Shown: piece by piece, positions 8,904 through 20,726 of the stretch
Layout of the letters: every line of letters begins with the position of its first letter
Numbering within the stretch: the first letter of the stretch is position 1
DNA from: Methanohalophilus sp. RSK
GTDB taxonomy: Archaea > Halobacteriota > Methanosarcinia > Methanosarcinales > Methanosarcinaceae
Length of the DNA: 64,000 bases
Direction of reading: 5' to 3'
NCBI RefSeq assembly: GCF_003722075.1
Contig: NZ_RDSK01000014.1
Span: forward strand, 117,843-181,842
Notes under the pieces: model-generated
Seen by the model: the letters and a program-made list of their open reading frames with translations, nothing else
Database searches by the model: none
Told to the model about the DNA's origin: nothing
Position numbers and translations under genes: made by a program

Positions 8904-10208
8904 TTAGAGTGATTCAGCGACTGCTTTTATTGGTTCTCTGAATTCTTTGATTGTACCGAATACATCACCTATGAGGCCGGATGTTTTCTCGATGGAGAAC
9001 ATCTGGGTACCTGCATCAAGTGATACACCAGCGGATACACATGGTATTGCGAATCCTCTTGAGTGCCTGGTTACAATGTGGTTACCGTTGAATACTCCGG
9101 GGCCACCGCCACCATAGATAGAGTGGCTGAAGAAAGAGAATCCGACAGCAGTACCCTGTGCCCTACCCATGTCACAGCCAGGCAGGCCGGTTTCTTTCTC
9201 AATGATGTCGTTGTAATACAGAATTGTGGATGACACATTCTGAGCGGCCCTACCTGCACCACAGTTTACCATGGATGCAGCAAGTTGGCCAGCTGCAGCA
9301 TAAGCATTCCACATGGATACATCGTTTGCCTTGTAGAAGTTGTAACCTGAAGGAGCAGTTTTGTCGACTTCGATTACATTGTCCTCAATTGCCCTTTCTA
9401 CAACAGACTGTACTACGGTACCGACGGTTCCGTCTTTGCCATTGTCTTTTACAAGATCGTATACTACGTTGTTGGCGTTAAGGCCCTGGCATGCAAATCC
9501 AAGAAGCTGATGTCTCTCGAACTCTCCGACTGCATTACCCATTTCGAACATACCTGCCTGTTCGAAGATGGAAGACAGTGCGGCTGCATTCATTGCTTTT
9601 TTCTCTGTAATTGCAGCAATGTGGTTGGTCATGATGTTCCTCAGGGAGTAACCCAGACCTTCATTCTTCTGTGGGATGTTCAGGATTGAAGCGATGTTTC
9701 CACCGGCCAGATCCATTGTCTGTGGGTAGTTACCCCATACTGCTCCTTTGACCACAGGTGCGTTGAACATGTCAACATTGAACATGTCAACAATGGTCTG
9801 GACGGTTGCTGCTGCACTTACGGTAAGTGCGGAAGAGTAGTCAGCACCGGCGGTGAGCCTTGCGGTTGGAAGCTGAACAAGAAGTTGTTTGCCGCCACCG
9901 AGAGTTTCGATGTTTGTATCGTCATCACCGTCTATCTGTACAAGTTCCTTTACGGAATCTGCAATTGCGCCAGCATTTTCGACAATATCGAGTTCCATTT
10001 CACGTCCCGGCATGTGGCGAGCCTTTCCGCCCATCTTACCGGTTGCGAGAGATTTTTGAATACCTCCCAGGTTGACTGCTACAGTCCTCTTTGTGTCTCC
10101 GATGATACGCTGAATTGCTGCGTTCCTTGTAGGAGCGAGCTCTTCAATTGCAACGCCGCTTTCTAAGAGTTTTCCTCTGTCGTCGTAGATGTCTATTTTG
10201 TCAGACAC
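8904..10208 (-). CDS. mcrB: Methyl-coenzyme M reductase subunit beta
   Basis: Beta subunit of MCR, contributing to the F430/CoM/CoB active-site channel. 434 residues from GTG 10208 ([18 protein letters not shown]); a strong GGAGG lies 7 bases upstream, so the longer in-frame extension is rejected. Family blocks: [13 protein letters not shown]-type [43 protein letters not shown], and [20 protein letters not shown] with HSRGFAIPC. Residues about 139-148 contain VDMFN twice, encoded by a perfect 15-bp tandem duplication (9763-9792). First gene of mcrBDCGA. Confidence 0.98.
   Translation of the reverse strand: MSDKIDIYDDRGKLLESGVAIEELAPTRNAAIQRIIGDTKRTVAVNLGGIQKSLATGKMGGKARHMPGREMELDIVENAGAIADSVKELVQIDGDDDTNIETLGGGKQLLVQLPTARLTAGADYSSALTVSAAATVQTIVDMFNVDMFNAPVVKGAVWGNYPQTMDLAGGNIASILNIPQKNEGLGYSLRNIMTNHIAAITEKKAMNAAALSSIFEQAGMFEMGNAVGEFERHQLLGFACQGLNANNVVYDLVKDNGKDGTVGTVVQSVVERAIEDNVIEVDKTAPSGYNFYKANDVSMWNAYAAAGQLAASMVNCGAGRAAQNVSSTILYYNDIIEKETGLPGCDMGRAQGTAVGFSFFSHSIYGGGGPGVFNGNHIVTRHSRGFAIPCVSAGVSLDAGTQMFSIEKTSGLIGDVFGTIKEFREPIKAVAESL
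9763..9792. repeat. Perfect 15-bp tandem duplication within mcrB
   Basis: TTGAACATGTCAACA occurs twice head to tail, keeping frame and encoding [10 protein letters not shown]. From memory, other McrB proteins have a similar-length but imperfect DMF..DM pattern here, so the local perfection may be recent homogenisation rather than an insertion. Confidence 0.8.
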
Positions 10209-10500
10209 GTATTTTCCTCCTTTAAGTTTTTTTTTAAATGGAAAGAAAATCCCCATTTGGAAAGCAATCACGCTTGAGCGAGGATATGCTGTAAGCACTT
10301 TCAGGGTGAGAAGCCTTCCTGTCGGTTTTCTTTAATTTATTCATGTCAGCAATGGAGCTTTTTCCTTTAAAACTTTTGCATTCGTTTTTTGATCCGGCAC
10401 AATACACAATGATTATTCATGATAATTACTCAATTACATTTGATTTCTTACGTACTTTACCACAAAGATTTAGTAATATCTTTATCTACCACTTGGCCAC
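10209..10500. promoter_or_regulatory. Divergent control region between mcrB and mmp10
   Basis: 292 bp with no plausible gene. On the plus strand GATTTAGTAATATC (10467-10480) is TATA-like, lies about 27 bases before the mmp10 ATG, and would give a leaderless mRNA. On the minus strand several AT-rich elements (for example AAAGTTTTAAAGG near 10365-10377) could serve mcr, leaving an untranslated leader of about 130 bases before the GGAGG of mcrB. A long A/T homopolymer lies at about 10221-10235. Confidence 0.55.
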
Positions 10501-11733
10501 ATGGAGATCGTTGCTGATATTGGGGGCAGTCCCGGAATTGACTGCCGAGGGTTTTGTTCATATTGTTACTTTAAGAAGGTACAGGAAGTACCACCTTTTG
10601 GTTGTAAGCACTGTTTTCCTTTTGCAAAGGGTTGTGATTACTGTACACGTAGTATCCGGGAATCCTATCCCGGTTTTAAACCTCTGCAGATAGTAATGAG
10701 GGATGTATCCCAGAATTTACGTTTTTCATCTTCTGAACCGGATAAATTTACCATCAGTGGGGGAGGGGATATCAGTTGTTATCCCGATCTTAAAGAACTT
10801 GTCAGCTTCCTTTCCCGTTTTGAAAAGCCCATTCATCTGGGATACACAAGCGGAAAAGGCTTTGATGATCCTGATGATGCTTCCTTTTACATTGAAAACG
10901 GTGTCAGTGAGGTTTCATTTACGGTTTTTGCCACCGACCCTCAACTCAGGGCCAAGTACATGAATGATCCTGAACCAGAAGTTTCAATTGAAATTCTACG
11001 ACGCTTTTGTGAAAAATGTGATGTATATGCCGCTATCGTCCTGATCCCCGGTGTAAATGATGGTAATGTCCTGGAAAAAACCCTTTCAGATCTTCAGGAA
11101 ATGGGTGCAAAGGGAGCAATATTGATGCGTTTTGCCAACAGTCGCGAAGAAGGGTTAATTCTGCGCAACTCCCCTGTTCTGGAAGATATCACTACACATT
11201 CGATAGAGGAATTTGTGACCATAGTAAGAAATGCGGCAGACAAATTTGATCTGCGTATCACCGGCACACCTCTTGAAGATCCTCTTATTGGTTGTCCCTT
11301 TGCCATAAGGAAGGACAAAGCAGCACTTTCCAAACTCCCGGAAGTTATAAAGGCTGCGACCATTGTTACCAGTAAAGCTGCTCATCCGAGATTACAGGAA
11401 GTTTTCAAGGCGCTGGATGCACCTGTCAATGTTGTGGCGGCAGGCAAGGACATTGGATGCCTTATCACAATTGAGGATTTCCAGGCACTTGACCTGTCGC
11501 AGATAAAAGAAACTGTAATGATTCCGGGCCGCACGCTTGCTCATGATCCTGAGATAAAAAAGATTCTTTCAAATGATGGTGTGGAGAGACTTATCAGACG
11601 AGGTCCGGACCAGCTCACCTATGACGGCGAAATGTCCATTGGTCTGGATAGGGATGAAGTACTTGCTTTTGAAATAGAAAATCTCACCGAGCTTATTCAG
11701 CACATAAACGTAGTTGGCCTTCCTGTGGAATAA
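10501..11733 (+). CDS. mmp10: Methanogenesis marker protein 10: B12-dependent radical SAM methylase of McrA arginine
   Basis: 410 residues. Mmp10 installs the C-methyl group on the active-site-region arginine of McrA (5-methylarginine). The radical-SAM cluster motif is visible as C15-x3-C19-x2-C22 (DCRGFCSYC), followed by a second cysteine-rich stretch [15 protein letters not shown] characteristic of this family. Placement next to and divergent from mcrBDCGA supports the role. The ATG has no ribosome site and a TATA-like element about 27 bases upstream, suggesting a leaderless transcript. Its stop codon abuts the polC stop with zero spacing (11733/11734), so the two genes converge. Confidence 0.93.
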   Translation: MEIVADIGGSPGIDCRGFCSYCYFKKVQEVPPFGCKHCFPFAKGCDYCTRSIRESYPGFKPLQIVMRDVSQNLRFSSSEPDKFTISGGGDISCYPDLKELVSFLSRFEKPIHLGYTSGKGFDDPDDASFYIENGVSEVSFTVFATDPQLRAKYMNDPEPEVSIEILRRFCEKCDVYAAIVLIPGVNDGNVLEKTLSDLQEMGAKGAILMRFANSREEGLILRNSPVLEDITTHSIEEFVTIVRNAADKFDLRITGTPLEDPLIGCPFAIRKDKAALSKLPEVIKAATIVTSKAAHPRLQEVFKALDAPVNVVAAGKDIGCLITIEDFQALDLSQIKETVMIPGRTLAHDPEIKKILSNDGVERLIRRGPDQLTYDGEMSIGLDRDEVLAFEIENLTELIQHINVVGLPVE

Positions 11734-14700
11734 TTACATATAATCCGCAAGTCCCATCTGTTTTGATTTATCGTTCTTAAACAACGATTCGATATCGTAT
11801 CCGATAAGTTCGATGCGCTGCTGCGTATAACTCGATACATTATACTTTTTTGCAACCTTCAGTGAAACTTCAAGATATTTCTTGACCGCCCCTTCATGAA
11901 CCGTCAGTATGACCCTCCCGCCACAATGCGGGCAGGTACCAGTAAGAGGTGCCCTCCTGAATTTCCCGCCACATTTGACACATCGGGTCCCCTGTCTGGA
12001 AAATGCCCTGAGATTGCCAAAAAGATCGGGGAGGAAGTGTGATATGAGGACCCTTTCAGCCACATCTGCCACATCGACTGCACGTATTTTTTCTGCCAGG
12101 GAAAGTTGGGCATCCATTTTATCCACCATAGAACCCAGAGTCTTGTATGCACTTTTGACCGGTCCTGCGGCAATATCCGAAGTATCGTGTGTAAACATGA
12201 ATCCGTCAAACTGTGCCGGGGTTCCCAACCTGCTGCTGACCAGATCCATGGTTTCTTCCAGTTCCTTGGGATTCGTATAATTCAATGTAGTTTCATAGAA
12301 TTCCAGAGGATAAGAGGAACAAACATCAATATTATGTGCTTCCTTATCAACTTCACTGGGATCAATCCTGGTTGTAAGCACAAGGGGAGCATCCATCTTT
12401 CCTCCTCTTTTATCAGGCAGGTATTCATGTGAAAAGTTAAGCAGGCCGTCCATAAGCAACATGACGCAATCCTCATCGCCATCGCAATTACGCCTTTTTG
12501 CTGCATGGAAGAAAGGATGGGCATACCCAACAGATGCTTTTGTGAATCCTACCAGTCTGCCCAGGACCCCCGCTGAGGTGTGTGGAGCCAGACCGATTAG
12601 CATCACCCCGATAACGTCCTCTATAGTTTCTGCTTTGTAATAGGGTTCAAGTCCATAATACTTCACCAGCAGGTCATCGATATACTTTGTAGTCTGGAGG
12701 ATATATTCTGCCGCACCACGGGACACCACCAGGTCCTGCACTTTAAGGATTACGACCTGGTCATCCCTTTCCAGTGTATTGCCGTGAATGTCTGTCTCAT
12801 ATCCCAGTTCAAGAAGTTTTTCAGCTGTGGTTCCCAATTCATCGGCCCGGATATGTGTCAGGGGAATATCCGACATGTCGTACCTGACGGTTCCATCCTT
12901 GAATGTAAAAAGGTCATGTTTTGCTCGAAGGATTCCTTTTTCGAGAGGCTCAGGGGTCATGTGTTTTGACATCATCCTTTTTACCCCTTTGAAGGATTCC
13001 AATTTATTTCGTTCCCCCAGCCTCTCAAATGCCCTATCGTATACCGTTTTGAAATTTATGTTGTGTGCGGTTACACAGGATGTGGCTGCTTTACATTTTG
13101 GACAGATGTCCTTATTGACAGCCCTGCCACAACGGGGGCAGAAAAGTTTTGGGATTGTATGGGTGCCACATTCACATCTGAATTCATGGGTTTCCATTCC
13201 ACAGGATGGACAAATACGGTTTCCTATCTCTATTTTTATTTCGCCCACTTTGCTGTTGTTGTTGGCTTTATAGGATGCGGCACTTGAGAGCATGCGGGTA
13301 TTTCCACCGCTTTCCCCAATCGGAAACAATACATGCGGGGGAGGGGACATTTTACGCCGATTAGCTTTTTCGGGTCTTCCCATCCTTGCCCCAATGCGCA
13401 TTGGTGCTTTCTCTCTGACAGTCCATCCTGAGAGTTTAGTGACACATTCAAGGATATCTTCACAAGGTAATTCTTCCCACTGTTTTTTCAGGTCCTCTCC
13501 AAGTCCGAGACAATTTATAAGAGGCAAAGGATTGTCGATTGCAATTTTGCTATCATAAATCCGGTGTAATACGAGAAGTTTTTCTAGGATCGTTTTTATT
13601 CCCTGTTCCTTTGCTTTTTCTTCAGGTAGCAACAGTCTGTTTCCCTGGTTTTCTTTTATGCCATTTTCAGCAATGAATTCTGCAAGTTTTACGAATTCGT
13701 CTCTTTCAATGTCATGCCAGGTATAGGTGTAATCAGGGTGTAGGGGAAGATTATAACGGTTACAAATATCCATTACTTCATGCTGGTTTGGATTTACAGG
13801 GGGATTATGGCCAGTTTCTTTTGAGTATTCCTGTGCCCACCATTCCACACAGTAAGATGCAGGTATAAGTGGATGATTATTTTCCAGGAAATCCCCGTAA
13901 TTGATTAGTATTTCACCGATATCGATAATGGTTTCTACCTGTGAATGTAGTTCGATTGCAGTTTTTTCATCATCTATCCGAAGCACGTCTCCGTTGTAGA
14001 GGCGCACGGTTGGTCCCTCGATAGAGTCTACAGGTGCCATTCCGGCAGCTTTTCCGGGTCTTTCTACTTTCAGCTGGGTACCTGCAACAATGAAATTATC
14101 CATTATGACCATGCCTGCGGGATTGATACCGGCTGCCGCGAACGATGTATTACGTGACCTGCCATAGCGGAGCCTGAATCCCCCAGGTCTGGATGGATGG
14201 GAAAAGACAGGTCTGCCTGCAATGAGGTCCCGCATGTATTTATCCTTGGGCTTGACCTTGGTCTTCTCATCTTTATCTTCCTCATCAGAACTTCCTCCTG
14301 AAATGAACGTATCCAGCCATTCCCATCCGTCGATTTTGAGTTTGTTCACATGTTTTTGTACTTTTGGAGCTTTTAGGGCCAACCCCTCGGCAAGTACGAG
14401 TGCCATCCCCCCGCGAACCCTGTTTGTTTCGATCCTGTCAAGGTTTCTGTAACCTTCAACTTCTTCCTGTTCAGTGGGCTCTCCGTCTATGCAGATGGGA
14501 CAATTATCAACGATCAGGCGTATTTCGTCTTCCGAGGGCATGTACTGGAGGGTGGCAATTCTTCTGTATAGCAATATTTCTTCGACATATCTTTCCACTT
14601 CTTCCTTGCGGGGTTTGTACCTGTCAACACCGATTCCTCTTCTGACATAATCTCCCACAAGTACAGAAAGGGCCTGTGCTGTACCACCGGCACTGCGTAT

Positions 14701-15141
14701 AGGTCCTGCGTAATATATCTTGATGTATTCAGTACCATCGTCGTTTTTGCCCAGGTCTACCCTGTCGATCCCCTCGATTGGTGCGGCAACTACGCCTTCG
14801 GTAAGCATTGCAACCGCCACCCGTATGGCGCTCTCTATTGCCTCACGTTTTGTATCAAAGTTCCCCACATTGCCGGCAGCGATATCTTTTCCAAGGGCCA
14901 GGGCTGCTTCTTCCCGCGAAAGGTCGGTTTCCAGTTCCCGGATACGCCCGGCTACACCTTCAACCCCGATGAGATTTTCTACCCGGTCTGCAAGGTCTTT
15001 TGCCAGGGGAATCTCTGTTTCGGGTTTTGGATCCTTTCCCTGTGAACGTGCCCGGTTTGCTATTTCAATTTCCTTATGCAGCACTTCTTCCATTAGGTCG
15101 AAGTATTTCTGCATGGTTTCGCTTACTGCAATGTCTCCCAT
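11734..15141 (-). CDS. polC: DNA polymerase II (PolD) large subunit DP2
   Basis: 1135 residues; catalytic subunit of the archaeal D-family replicative polymerase. The catalytic aspartate block is CDGDED (codons near 780). Zinc-binding cysteine clusters occur in the middle ([16 protein letters not shown], then [16 protein letters not shown]) and near the C terminus ([22 protein letters not shown]). N-terminal [17 protein letters not shown] and [10 protein letters not shown] are conserved DP2 blocks. The frame is continuous without an intein. The small subunit DP1 is not in the window. ATG at 15141, about 60 bp after an AAA ATPase gene on the same strand. Confidence 0.97.
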   Translation of the reverse strand: MGDIAVSETMQKYFDLMEEVLHKEIEIANRARSQGKDPKPETEIPLAKDLADRVENLIGVEGVAGRIRELETDLSREEAALALGKDIAAGNVGNFDTKREAIESAIRVAVAMLTEGVVAAPIEGIDRVDLGKNDDGTEYIKIYYAGPIRSAGGTAQALSVLVGDYVRRGIGVDRYKPRKEEVERYVEEILLYRRIATLQYMPSEDEIRLIVDNCPICIDGEPTEQEEVEGYRNLDRIETNRVRGGMALVLAEGLALKAPKVQKHVNKLKIDGWEWLDTFISGGSSDEEDKDEKTKVKPKDKYMRDLIAGRPVFSHPSRPGGFRLRYGRSRNTSFAAAGINPAGMVIMDNFIVAGTQLKVERPGKAAGMAPVDSIEGPTVRLYNGDVLRIDDEKTAIELHSQVETIIDIGEILINYGDFLENNHPLIPASYCVEWWAQEYSKETGHNPPVNPNQHEVMDICNRYNLPLHPDYTYTWHDIERDEFVKLAEFIAENGIKENQGNRLLLPEEKAKEQGIKTILEKLLVLHRIYDSKIAIDNPLPLINCLGLGEDLKKQWEELPCEDILECVTKLSGWTVREKAPMRIGARMGRPEKANRRKMSPPPHVLFPIGESGGNTRMLSSAASYKANNNSKVGEIKIEIGNRICPSCGMETHEFRCECGTHTIPKLFCPRCGRAVNKDICPKCKAATSCVTAHNINFKTVYDRAFERLGERNKLESFKGVKRMMSKHMTPEPLEKGILRAKHDLFTFKDGTVRYDMSDIPLTHIRADELGTTAEKLLELGYETDIHGNTLERDDQVVILKVQDLVVSRGAAEYILQTTKYIDDLLVKYYGLEPYYKAETIEDVIGVMLIGLAPHTSAGVLGRLVGFTKASVGYAHPFFHAAKRRNCDGDEDCVMLLMDGLLNFSHEYLPDKRGGKMDAPLVLTTRIDPSEVDKEAHNIDVCSSYPLEFYETTLNYTNPKELEETMDLVSSRLGTPAQFDGFMFTHDTSDIAAGPVKSAYKTLGSMVDKMDAQLSLAEKIRAVDVADVAERVLISHFLPDLFGNLRAFSRQGTRCVKCGGKFRRAPLTGTCPHCGGRVILTVHEGAVKKYLEVSLKVAKKYNVSSYTQQRIELIGYDIESLFKNDKSKQMGLADYM

Positions 15142-15201
15142 TATGATCTGCCTTTCACAAACAATATGTGGTATAGTAAAAAAAGTCTGCCATAGAAAAA
15201 T

Positions 15202-16623
15202 TCAGGCGTACATACCTGCTGACTCAGGAGACATGACAAGTGTATTGATCTCTTTTTTGTATTTTTCAATGCTTTTGAGGACATCATCGGTTGTCAGGGT
15301 TTCGGTTTCTATATTTTCTAAGTCCGAGCGGGTTATGACATCAGGCATCTGTTTGCGCAATTTGACGATTTTGTTAAATACACAGGCATTAATTATCCCT
15401 TTAACGTCAGCCCCCGTTAGGCCTTTGCTGGCCTTTGCCAGTTTTTCATAATCCATTCCTTCCTCAAGGTTGCGTCCGCTTAAGTGTATATGATAGATAC
15501 CCTGCAGGGCCTTTTCATCGGGGAGGGGTACTTCCATTTTCAAATCAAATCTTCCCGGGCGCAGGAATGCCGGATCTATATGGTTGGGCCGGTTTGTAGC
15601 ACCCATTATGATCACTCCTTTTGTACTTTCGATCCCATCCATTTCCTGCAAAAGAAGGGATACTATCCGTACTGTAACTTCATGTGAAGTGTCTCTCTGG
15701 GGCATTAATGCATCTATTTCATCAATAAAAATTACCGAAGGGCTGCTAGCCTTTGCTTTTTCGAAAAGGGTATTCAAGTTTTTCTCTGATTCTCCGTACC
15801 ATTTGGAGAGTATGTCTGAACCATTTATGGAATAGAAGTTTGCATCGAGTTCTTTTGCAGCAGCCTTTGAAAGCATGGTCTTCCCGGTGCCTGGCGGCCC
15901 ATATAACAGAATTCCACGAGGTAGTTCTGCCTTGTAAATCTCATATATTTTAGGAAAACGTATTCCCATGTCGATTAGCATTAGTTGCTCTTTTGCTTCC
16001 TTGCATCCCCCAACATCTTCAAAATCAATATCCAGAAATTCACGGGGAATGACTTCGAATTTCCCTTCTTCTCCTGTTTTTTCTCCTCCCTTTTCTTCAA
16101 ATGAATGGGGTTTATATTCAGGTTCTCTTAGGGGCATTGGTACAAGGGATAGATCACTTTCTCCCTCGCCGGCTTCATATCCACAGTTTACAAGTATCTC
16201 GAGTATTTCCAGAAAAACGGGAATGTTTTCTTTTAATTCGGCAGGGTCAAGGATTGAGGTTGAGGATATTTTGAATGTTTTTTTGGTATGACTGAGTATG
16301 TAGAGATTTTTGTTTGCCGTGTTGAGTATGCGTAAACTTCTTTTTGTGCCTTCGATTGAGTATTTAGCTACCGGAAGTTCTTTTTTTAATAATTCGATGG
16401 TTTTTTCAGCACTTGCTTCGTCATCAAGGACGACTCTTCCGTATATATCATAAAGTTCATCATTAAAGGAATGTGGAGATACAAGGACAGCTGAAATTTC
16501 ATAAATCTCGTCCCTTGTATGCAGGGGAGAAAGTAATGAAACAACATTTTCTTCGTTGATTGAGAAGAATATGTTATTATAATCCTTCATATTCAGGACA
16601 TCACTGTTTATCTTAAAAGGCAT
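15202..16623 (-). CDS. AAA ATPase (Cdc48/PAN-like ATPase domain) with an unrecognised N-terminal domain
   Basis: 473 residues. The C-terminal 270 residues form one AAA module: [11 protein letters not shown], Walker A GPPGTGKT, Walker [11 protein letters not shown], sensor/arginine-finger region [19 protein letters not shown], and the C-terminal helical lid ([14 protein letters not shown]). The first 150-170 residues match no domain I know and probably bind substrate or cofactor. The transcript looks leaderless (TATA 27 bases before the ATG) and runs towards polC, so co-expression with DP2 is possible. Remodelling or unfolding activity is inferred from the family; the target is unknown. Confidence 0.85.
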   Translation of the reverse strand: MPFKINSDVLNMKDYNNIFFSINEENVVSLLSPLHTRDEIYEISAVLVSPHSFNDELYDIYGRVVLDDEASAEKTIELLKKELPVAKYSIEGTKRSLRILNTANKNLYILSHTKKTFKISSTSILDPAELKENIPVFLEILEILVNCGYEAGEGESDLSLVPMPLREPEYKPHSFEEKGGEKTGEEGKFEVIPREFLDIDFEDVGGCKEAKEQLMLIDMGIRFPKIYEIYKAELPRGILLYGPPGTGKTMLSKAAAKELDANFYSINGSDILSKWYGESEKNLNTLFEKAKASSPSVIFIDEIDALMPQRDTSHEVTVRIVSLLLQEMDGIESTKGVIIMGATNRPNHIDPAFLRPGRFDLKMEVPLPDEKALQGIYHIHLSGRNLEEGMDYEKLAKASKGLTGADVKGIINACVFNKIVKLRKQMPDVITRSDLENIETETLTTDDVLKSIEKYKKEINTLVMSPESAGMYA

Positions 16624-16642
16624 ATTTCAAAGTTTAATTTCC

Positions 16643-16660
16643 GTCTTTTAAAAAGGTTGC
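16643..16660 (-). promoter_or_regulatory. TATA box of the AAA ATPase gene
   Basis: The minus strand reads AACCTTTTTAAAAGACGG, with the T/A core centred 27 bases before the ATG at 16623. No ribosome site precedes the ATG. This is the typical geometry of an archaeal leaderless promoter. Confidence 0.55.
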
Positions 16661-16787
16661 GCCACTTGGATAGTGGTTTTTTTGATGGTGTTTTATGAAT
16701 TGAGAGGCCTTTGGCTCATTTAGCAGGAATAAATATAACTAATATTAAACTCAAATTTATATTAATGCTTATTGAGAGGTGACTACT

Positions 16788-17246
16788 ATGAAGAAATTTA
16801 TAACTATTCTGATGGCCCTATTTATCTTTTCCATGTCTGCAGGTGCCACGATTGTTGATGACATGAAAACCGAGGTGGATGAATACAATGCCAATTCGGA
16901 TAACGTCCCCTCTTCCCTGAAGGACATGTTGGGGAATGAGCGTATTCATGTTACTATAGATATGAATAATGGGTCTGCGTTAAATCTCACAGCCGTGACA
17001 GTCGATGGTAAGATTGTTGAATTTGACGAAATGGAAGATGGTGAAGAATTTGAACCCTCTCTTATTGTAAAAACGGATGAGGACACCGCAAGGGCCATAA
17101 TGGATTCTGCGTCTCCAGCTCAGGTTTTCCTGGATGCTTATGACAGAGGGGATATTGAGATAACTTCTCCAAGTTTTACAAAAAAAGTATCTCTTTCAGT
17201 AGGGAAATTTGTATTGAAAGTATCTCAATGGCTGGGCTTCTACTGA
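16788..17246 (+). CDS. Small exported protein with an SCP2-like segment
   Basis: 152 residues from ATG 16788; GAGAGGTGA lies just upstream, and the alternative GTG at 16779 falls inside that ribosome site. An N-terminal signal peptide (KKFITILMALFIFSMSAGA) is followed by an acidic mature protein. The pattern around TDEDTARAIMDSASPAQVFLDAY-DRGDIEI resembles the end of SCP2-type lipid-binding domains, a weak similarity judged by eye. The C terminus has a basic amphipathic stretch (KFVLKVSQWLGFY). AT-rich TATA-like sequence at 16754-16768. Function unknown. Confidence 0.6.
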   Translation: MKKFITILMALFIFSMSAGATIVDDMKTEVDEYNANSDNVPSSLKDMLGNERIHVTIDMNNGSALNLTAVTVDGKIVEFDEMEDGEEFEPSLIVKTDEDTARAIMDSASPAQVFLDAYDRGDIEITSPSFTKKVSLSVGKFVLKVSQWLGFY

Positions 17247-17428
17247 TATAATTCCCTTGTTTTATTTATTTTTTATTTTTACTGTATGGCATTTCTACCA
17301 GAAACTACATAAAAGTTCATGCATAATTAGTTACAATTCTACTTATTGCATGTTATGCTATTACTGGCATATTTTTGACCCGTATGGCCAATCAGACTTA
17401 TCAATAAGAGGACATGAAGAGGTATTCT

Positions 17429-19159
17429 ATGAAAACTAAAATAACGGAAACAATTCTGAGGGATGCGCACCAGTCGCTTCTTGCGACCAGGATGCGCACG
17501 AGGAGTATGTTGCCTATTATTGAAGAATTGGACGAAGTTGGATATTATTCTCTCGAGATGTGGGGAGGAGCAACTTTTGATTCCTGCATCAGGTACCTCA
17601 ATGAAGACCCCTGGGAAAGGCTGCGTGAACTTAAGAACCATATGGATAACACATATGCCCAGATGCTTCTGAGAGGACAGAATCTTGTTGGATACCGGCA
17701 TTATTCCGATGATGTGGTCGAAAAGTTCGTGACCAAGGCCTATGAAAACGGTATTGATATCTTCCGTATATTTGATGCTGTTAATGATATACGTAACATG
17801 GAAAAGTCAATTACCGTTGCAAAAGGACTGGGGGCCCATGTACAGGGTACAATCAGTTACACCACAAGCCCGGTTCACACCGTTGAAAAATATGTGGATT
17901 TTGCTAATGAGCTGGCTGCTATGGATTGTGATTCGATTTGTATCAAAGATATGGCAGGGCTTTTGACACCGCATGAAGCCAAAGAACTGATTAGTTCTCT
18001 AAAAAAGGAAGTTGGCCTTCCTGTAGATCTCCACTGTCATTGCACTTCTGGTATGGCTCCTATGACTTACATGGCGGCATGTGATGCCGGTGTAGATATA
18101 ATGGATACTGCCCTCTCTCCATTTGCCTGGGGTACCTCCCAGCCTCCCACCGAATCCGTGGTAGCTGCACTTAAAGGAACACCTTATGATACAGGTCTGG
18201 ATCTCGAGCAGCTTGCCGTAGTAAGCCGTTATTTCAAGGATATCAAGTCCAAATACAGCGGGGTAATCAATCCGATATCCGAGCAGATTGATACCAATGT
18301 ACTATTGTATCAGATTCCAGGAGGCATGCTTTCCAACCTTGTATCCCAGTTAAAGGAGCAGAACGCCCTTGACAGGTATGGTGATGTACTGGAAGAGATG
18401 CCCAAAGTCAGGGCCGAACTTGGATATCCACCTCTTGTAACACCTACAAGTCAGATAGTGGGATCACAGGCTGTCCTTAACGTTCTCATGGGGGAGCGGT
18501 ACAAAGTTATTCCCAGAGAAGTCAAGGATTATGTGCGAGGTCTCTATGGCCGTTCACCATCACCTATAAGTGATGATATCATTACAATGATAATTGGTGA
18601 AGAAGATCCTATCGATGTAAGGCCGGCCGACCTGCTTGAACCTGAGTATGATAAAAGGAAAAAGGAAGCCGAAGAAATGGGTCTTGTCAAAAAGGAAGAA
18701 GACATATTGACATATATCCTGTATCCTTCCATCGCTCCAAAATTCCTGCGTGGGGAGGCCAGGGAAGAAAAACTTGCACCTGCCAAACAAACTGCATCAC
18801 CACCTCTGTCTCAGGTTTCAATACCTACCAGGTTCAAGGTGGAAGTGGATAATGAAATGTTTGATGTACATGTTGAACCAATGGATGGTAGTGTTGTTGC
18901 AGTCGAGGAAAGCAGTCCAAAGACTCCTTCTACTTCAGCATCTTCTCCTGGTGCTGTAACCTGCCATATGCAGGGTATGGTTCTCTCAGTTGATGTCAAC
19001 GTTGGGGACAATGTTGAAGAGGGAGATAAGATTGGTGTCATTGAAGCAATGAAGATGGAAAATGCTATCAATTCACCCCATGGCGGTATTGTCAAGGAAA
19101 TCCTTGTTGCTGAAGGTGATTCCGTGACAACGGATGATGTGATTATGATCATTGAGTGA
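17429..19159 (+). CDS. pycB: Pyruvate carboxylase subunit B (carboxyltransferase plus biotin carrier)
   Basis: 576 residues from ATG 17429 (GAGGT five bases upstream; an in-frame ATG at 17414 is less likely). The carboxyltransferase domain begins TETILRDAHQSLLATRMRTR and contains the metal-site block LHCHCTSGMAP. The PycA-type linker is rich in Pro/Ser (about 470-500). The C-terminal biotinyl domain carries EAMKMENAI, with the Lys that receives biotin. Together with PycA it carboxylates pyruvate to oxaloacetate for glutamate and aspartate synthesis. pycA follows 18 bp downstream. Confidence 0.95.
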   Translation: MKTKITETILRDAHQSLLATRMRTRSMLPIIEELDEVGYYSLEMWGGATFDSCIRYLNEDPWERLRELKNHMDNTYAQMLLRGQNLVGYRHYSDDVVEKFVTKAYENGIDIFRIFDAVNDIRNMEKSITVAKGLGAHVQGTISYTTSPVHTVEKYVDFANELAAMDCDSICIKDMAGLLTPHEAKELISSLKKEVGLPVDLHCHCTSGMAPMTYMAACDAGVDIMDTALSPFAWGTSQPPTESVVAALKGTPYDTGLDLEQLAVVSRYFKDIKSKYSGVINPISEQIDTNVLLYQIPGGMLSNLVSQLKEQNALDRYGDVLEEMPKVRAELGYPPLVTPTSQIVGSQAVLNVLMGERYKVIPREVKDYVRGLYGRSPSPISDDIITMIIGEEDPIDVRPADLLEPEYDKRKKEAEEMGLVKKEEDILTYILYPSIAPKFLRGEAREEKLAPAKQTASPPLSQVSIPTRFKVEVDNEMFDVHVEPMDGSVVAVEESSPKTPSTSASSPGAVTCHMQGMVLSVDVNVGDNVEEGDKIGVIEAMKMENAINSPHGGIVKEILVAEGDSVTTDDVIMIIE

Positions 19160-19177
19160 TTTAGCCGGAGGTTTTCG

Positions 19178-20674
19178 ATGTTTAAGAAAATACTGATTGC
19201 AAACCGCGGTGAGATCGCGATCAGGGTGATGAGGGCCTGCAAAGAGCTTGATGTGTCCACGGTTGCGGTTTATTCCGAAGCCGACAGCAATGCTCTTTTT
19301 GCCAAATATGCAGATGAGGCGTACTGTATAGGTCCACCTCCCTCTTCCAAAAGTTATCTGAATATAGATGCAATTATCGATGTGGCCAAAAAAGCAGGGG
19401 CAGAAGCAATTCATCCCGGATATGGTTTCCTTTCGGAGAATTCGAAATTTGCCAGTGCCTGTGAAAAAGCAGGCATCAAGTTTATCGGTCCATCGAGTGA
19501 AGTTATAGAAAAGATGGGTAGTAAGATCACTGCCCGTTCGGCAATGATCGAGGCCGGTGTACCGGTGGTTCCCGGTGATGGAAGAGCTGTTGAGGATGAT
19601 GCTACGGCAATTGAAATAGGTGAATCCATCGGATATCCTCTGATGGTGAAAGCTTCGGCCGGTGGTGGTGGTATAGGCATGAAAGTTGTTTATACTCCCG
19701 AAGAGCTGACCCGGGCACTTTCATCCATACGTAATGTTGCAGCTTCTACATTTGGTGATTCAACCGTCTTCATTGAAAAATATCTTGAAGAACCACGCCA
19801 CATAGAGATACAGATATTGGCTGACTCTCATGGCAATTGTCTATATTTCGGTGACCGTGAATGTTCCATTCAGAGAAGACACCAGAAATTGATTGAAGAA
19901 GCTCCCTCTCCCATAATGACTCCTGAACTTCGCAAGGATATGGGTGAGGCTGCTGTCAAAGCCGCCAAAACAATAGGGTATGTAAATGCCGGTACTGTTG
20001 AATTCCTGTATTCAAAGGGTGATTACTATTTCCTTGAAGTAAACACACGGTTGCAGGTAGAACATGGAGTTACGGAACTTGTTACCGGCATCGATATTGT
20101 AAAGCAGCAGTTGCGTGTTGCCTGTGATGAGAAATTACCTTTTACCCAGGATGATATTGAGATCCGCGGCTCGGCTATTGAATGCCGTATCAATGCCGAA
20201 GATCCCTTGAATGATTTCGCCCCATCACCCGGTAAGATACGCAGGTATCGTTCGGCAGGCGGCCCTGGTGTGAGAGTGGACAGTGGTGTCCATATGGGTT
20301 ATGTTATTCCTCCCTTTTATGATTCAATGATCTCCAAACTGTGTGTATGGGGAAGTGATCGTGAGGAAGCCATTGCACGTATGAAAAGAGCCCTCTATGA
20401 ATATGTGGTTGTAGGGGTTAAAACCAACATTCCTTTCCACAGAACGGTTTTGTCCATGGATGCATTTGTAAAAGGGGATCTTACAACACACTTCATTGAT
20501 GCCCACAATGTGCTTTCAGCTTTAGAGAAGGTTGCTGTATCTGATAGTGAAAGATGTGCAACCCTTTCTTCTGCTCTTGAGGACCGCAACAAGAAAATTG
20601 CAGCGATCAGTACTGCAGTTGGTTCATATATGAATGCTGCAAGAAGACATGATATGAAAGGCTCAGATAAATGA
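19178..20674 (+). CDS. pycA: Pyruvate carboxylase subunit A (biotin carboxylase)
   Basis: 498 residues. ATP-dependent carboxylation of the biotin carried on PycB. Family blocks: [21 protein letters not shown] at the N terminus, [10 protein letters not shown], the glycine-rich ATP loop [16 protein letters not shown]-type [21 protein letters not shown], and [13 protein letters not shown] with GGAGG upstream. Here the order is pycB then pycA then birA. A hairpin follows the stop codon. Confidence 0.96.
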   Translation: MFKKILIANRGEIAIRVMRACKELDVSTVAVYSEADSNALFAKYADEAYCIGPPPSSKSYLNIDAIIDVAKKAGAEAIHPGYGFLSENSKFASACEKAGIKFIGPSSEVIEKMGSKITARSAMIEAGVPVVPGDGRAVEDDATAIEIGESIGYPLMVKASAGGGGIGMKVVYTPEELTRALSSIRNVAASTFGDSTVFIEKYLEEPRHIEIQILADSHGNCLYFGDRECSIQRRHQKLIEEAPSPIMTPELRKDMGEAAVKAAKTIGYVNAGTVEFLYSKGDYYFLEVNTRLQVEHGVTELVTGIDIVKQQLRVACDEKLPFTQDDIEIRGSAIECRINAEDPLNDFAPSPGKIRRYRSAGGPGVRVDSGVHMGYVIPPFYDSMISKLCVWGSDREEAIARMKRALYEYVVVGVKTNIPFHRTVLSMDAFVKGDLTTHFIDAHNVLSALEKVAVSDSERCATLSSALEDRNKKIAAISTAVGSYMNAARRHDMKGSDK

Positions 20675-20675
20675 C

Positions 20676-20699
20676 GACAGATAACTTTTTTTATCTGTC
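20676..20699 (+). terminator. Hairpin between pycA and birA
   Basis: GACAGATA (20676-20683) pairs with TATCTGTC (20692-20699), an 8-bp stem whose loop is mostly T. It begins 2 bases after the pycA stop and could end or attenuate transcription before birA; no clean T-run follows it directly. Confidence 0.45.
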
Positions 20700-20726
20700 A
20701 CTCTTTCTTTATTGTGGGGAGTTTTT

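Noticed and set aside
11734..15141. Intein in PolD large subunit
   Set aside because: The frame is continuous at normal length with no splicing motifs.
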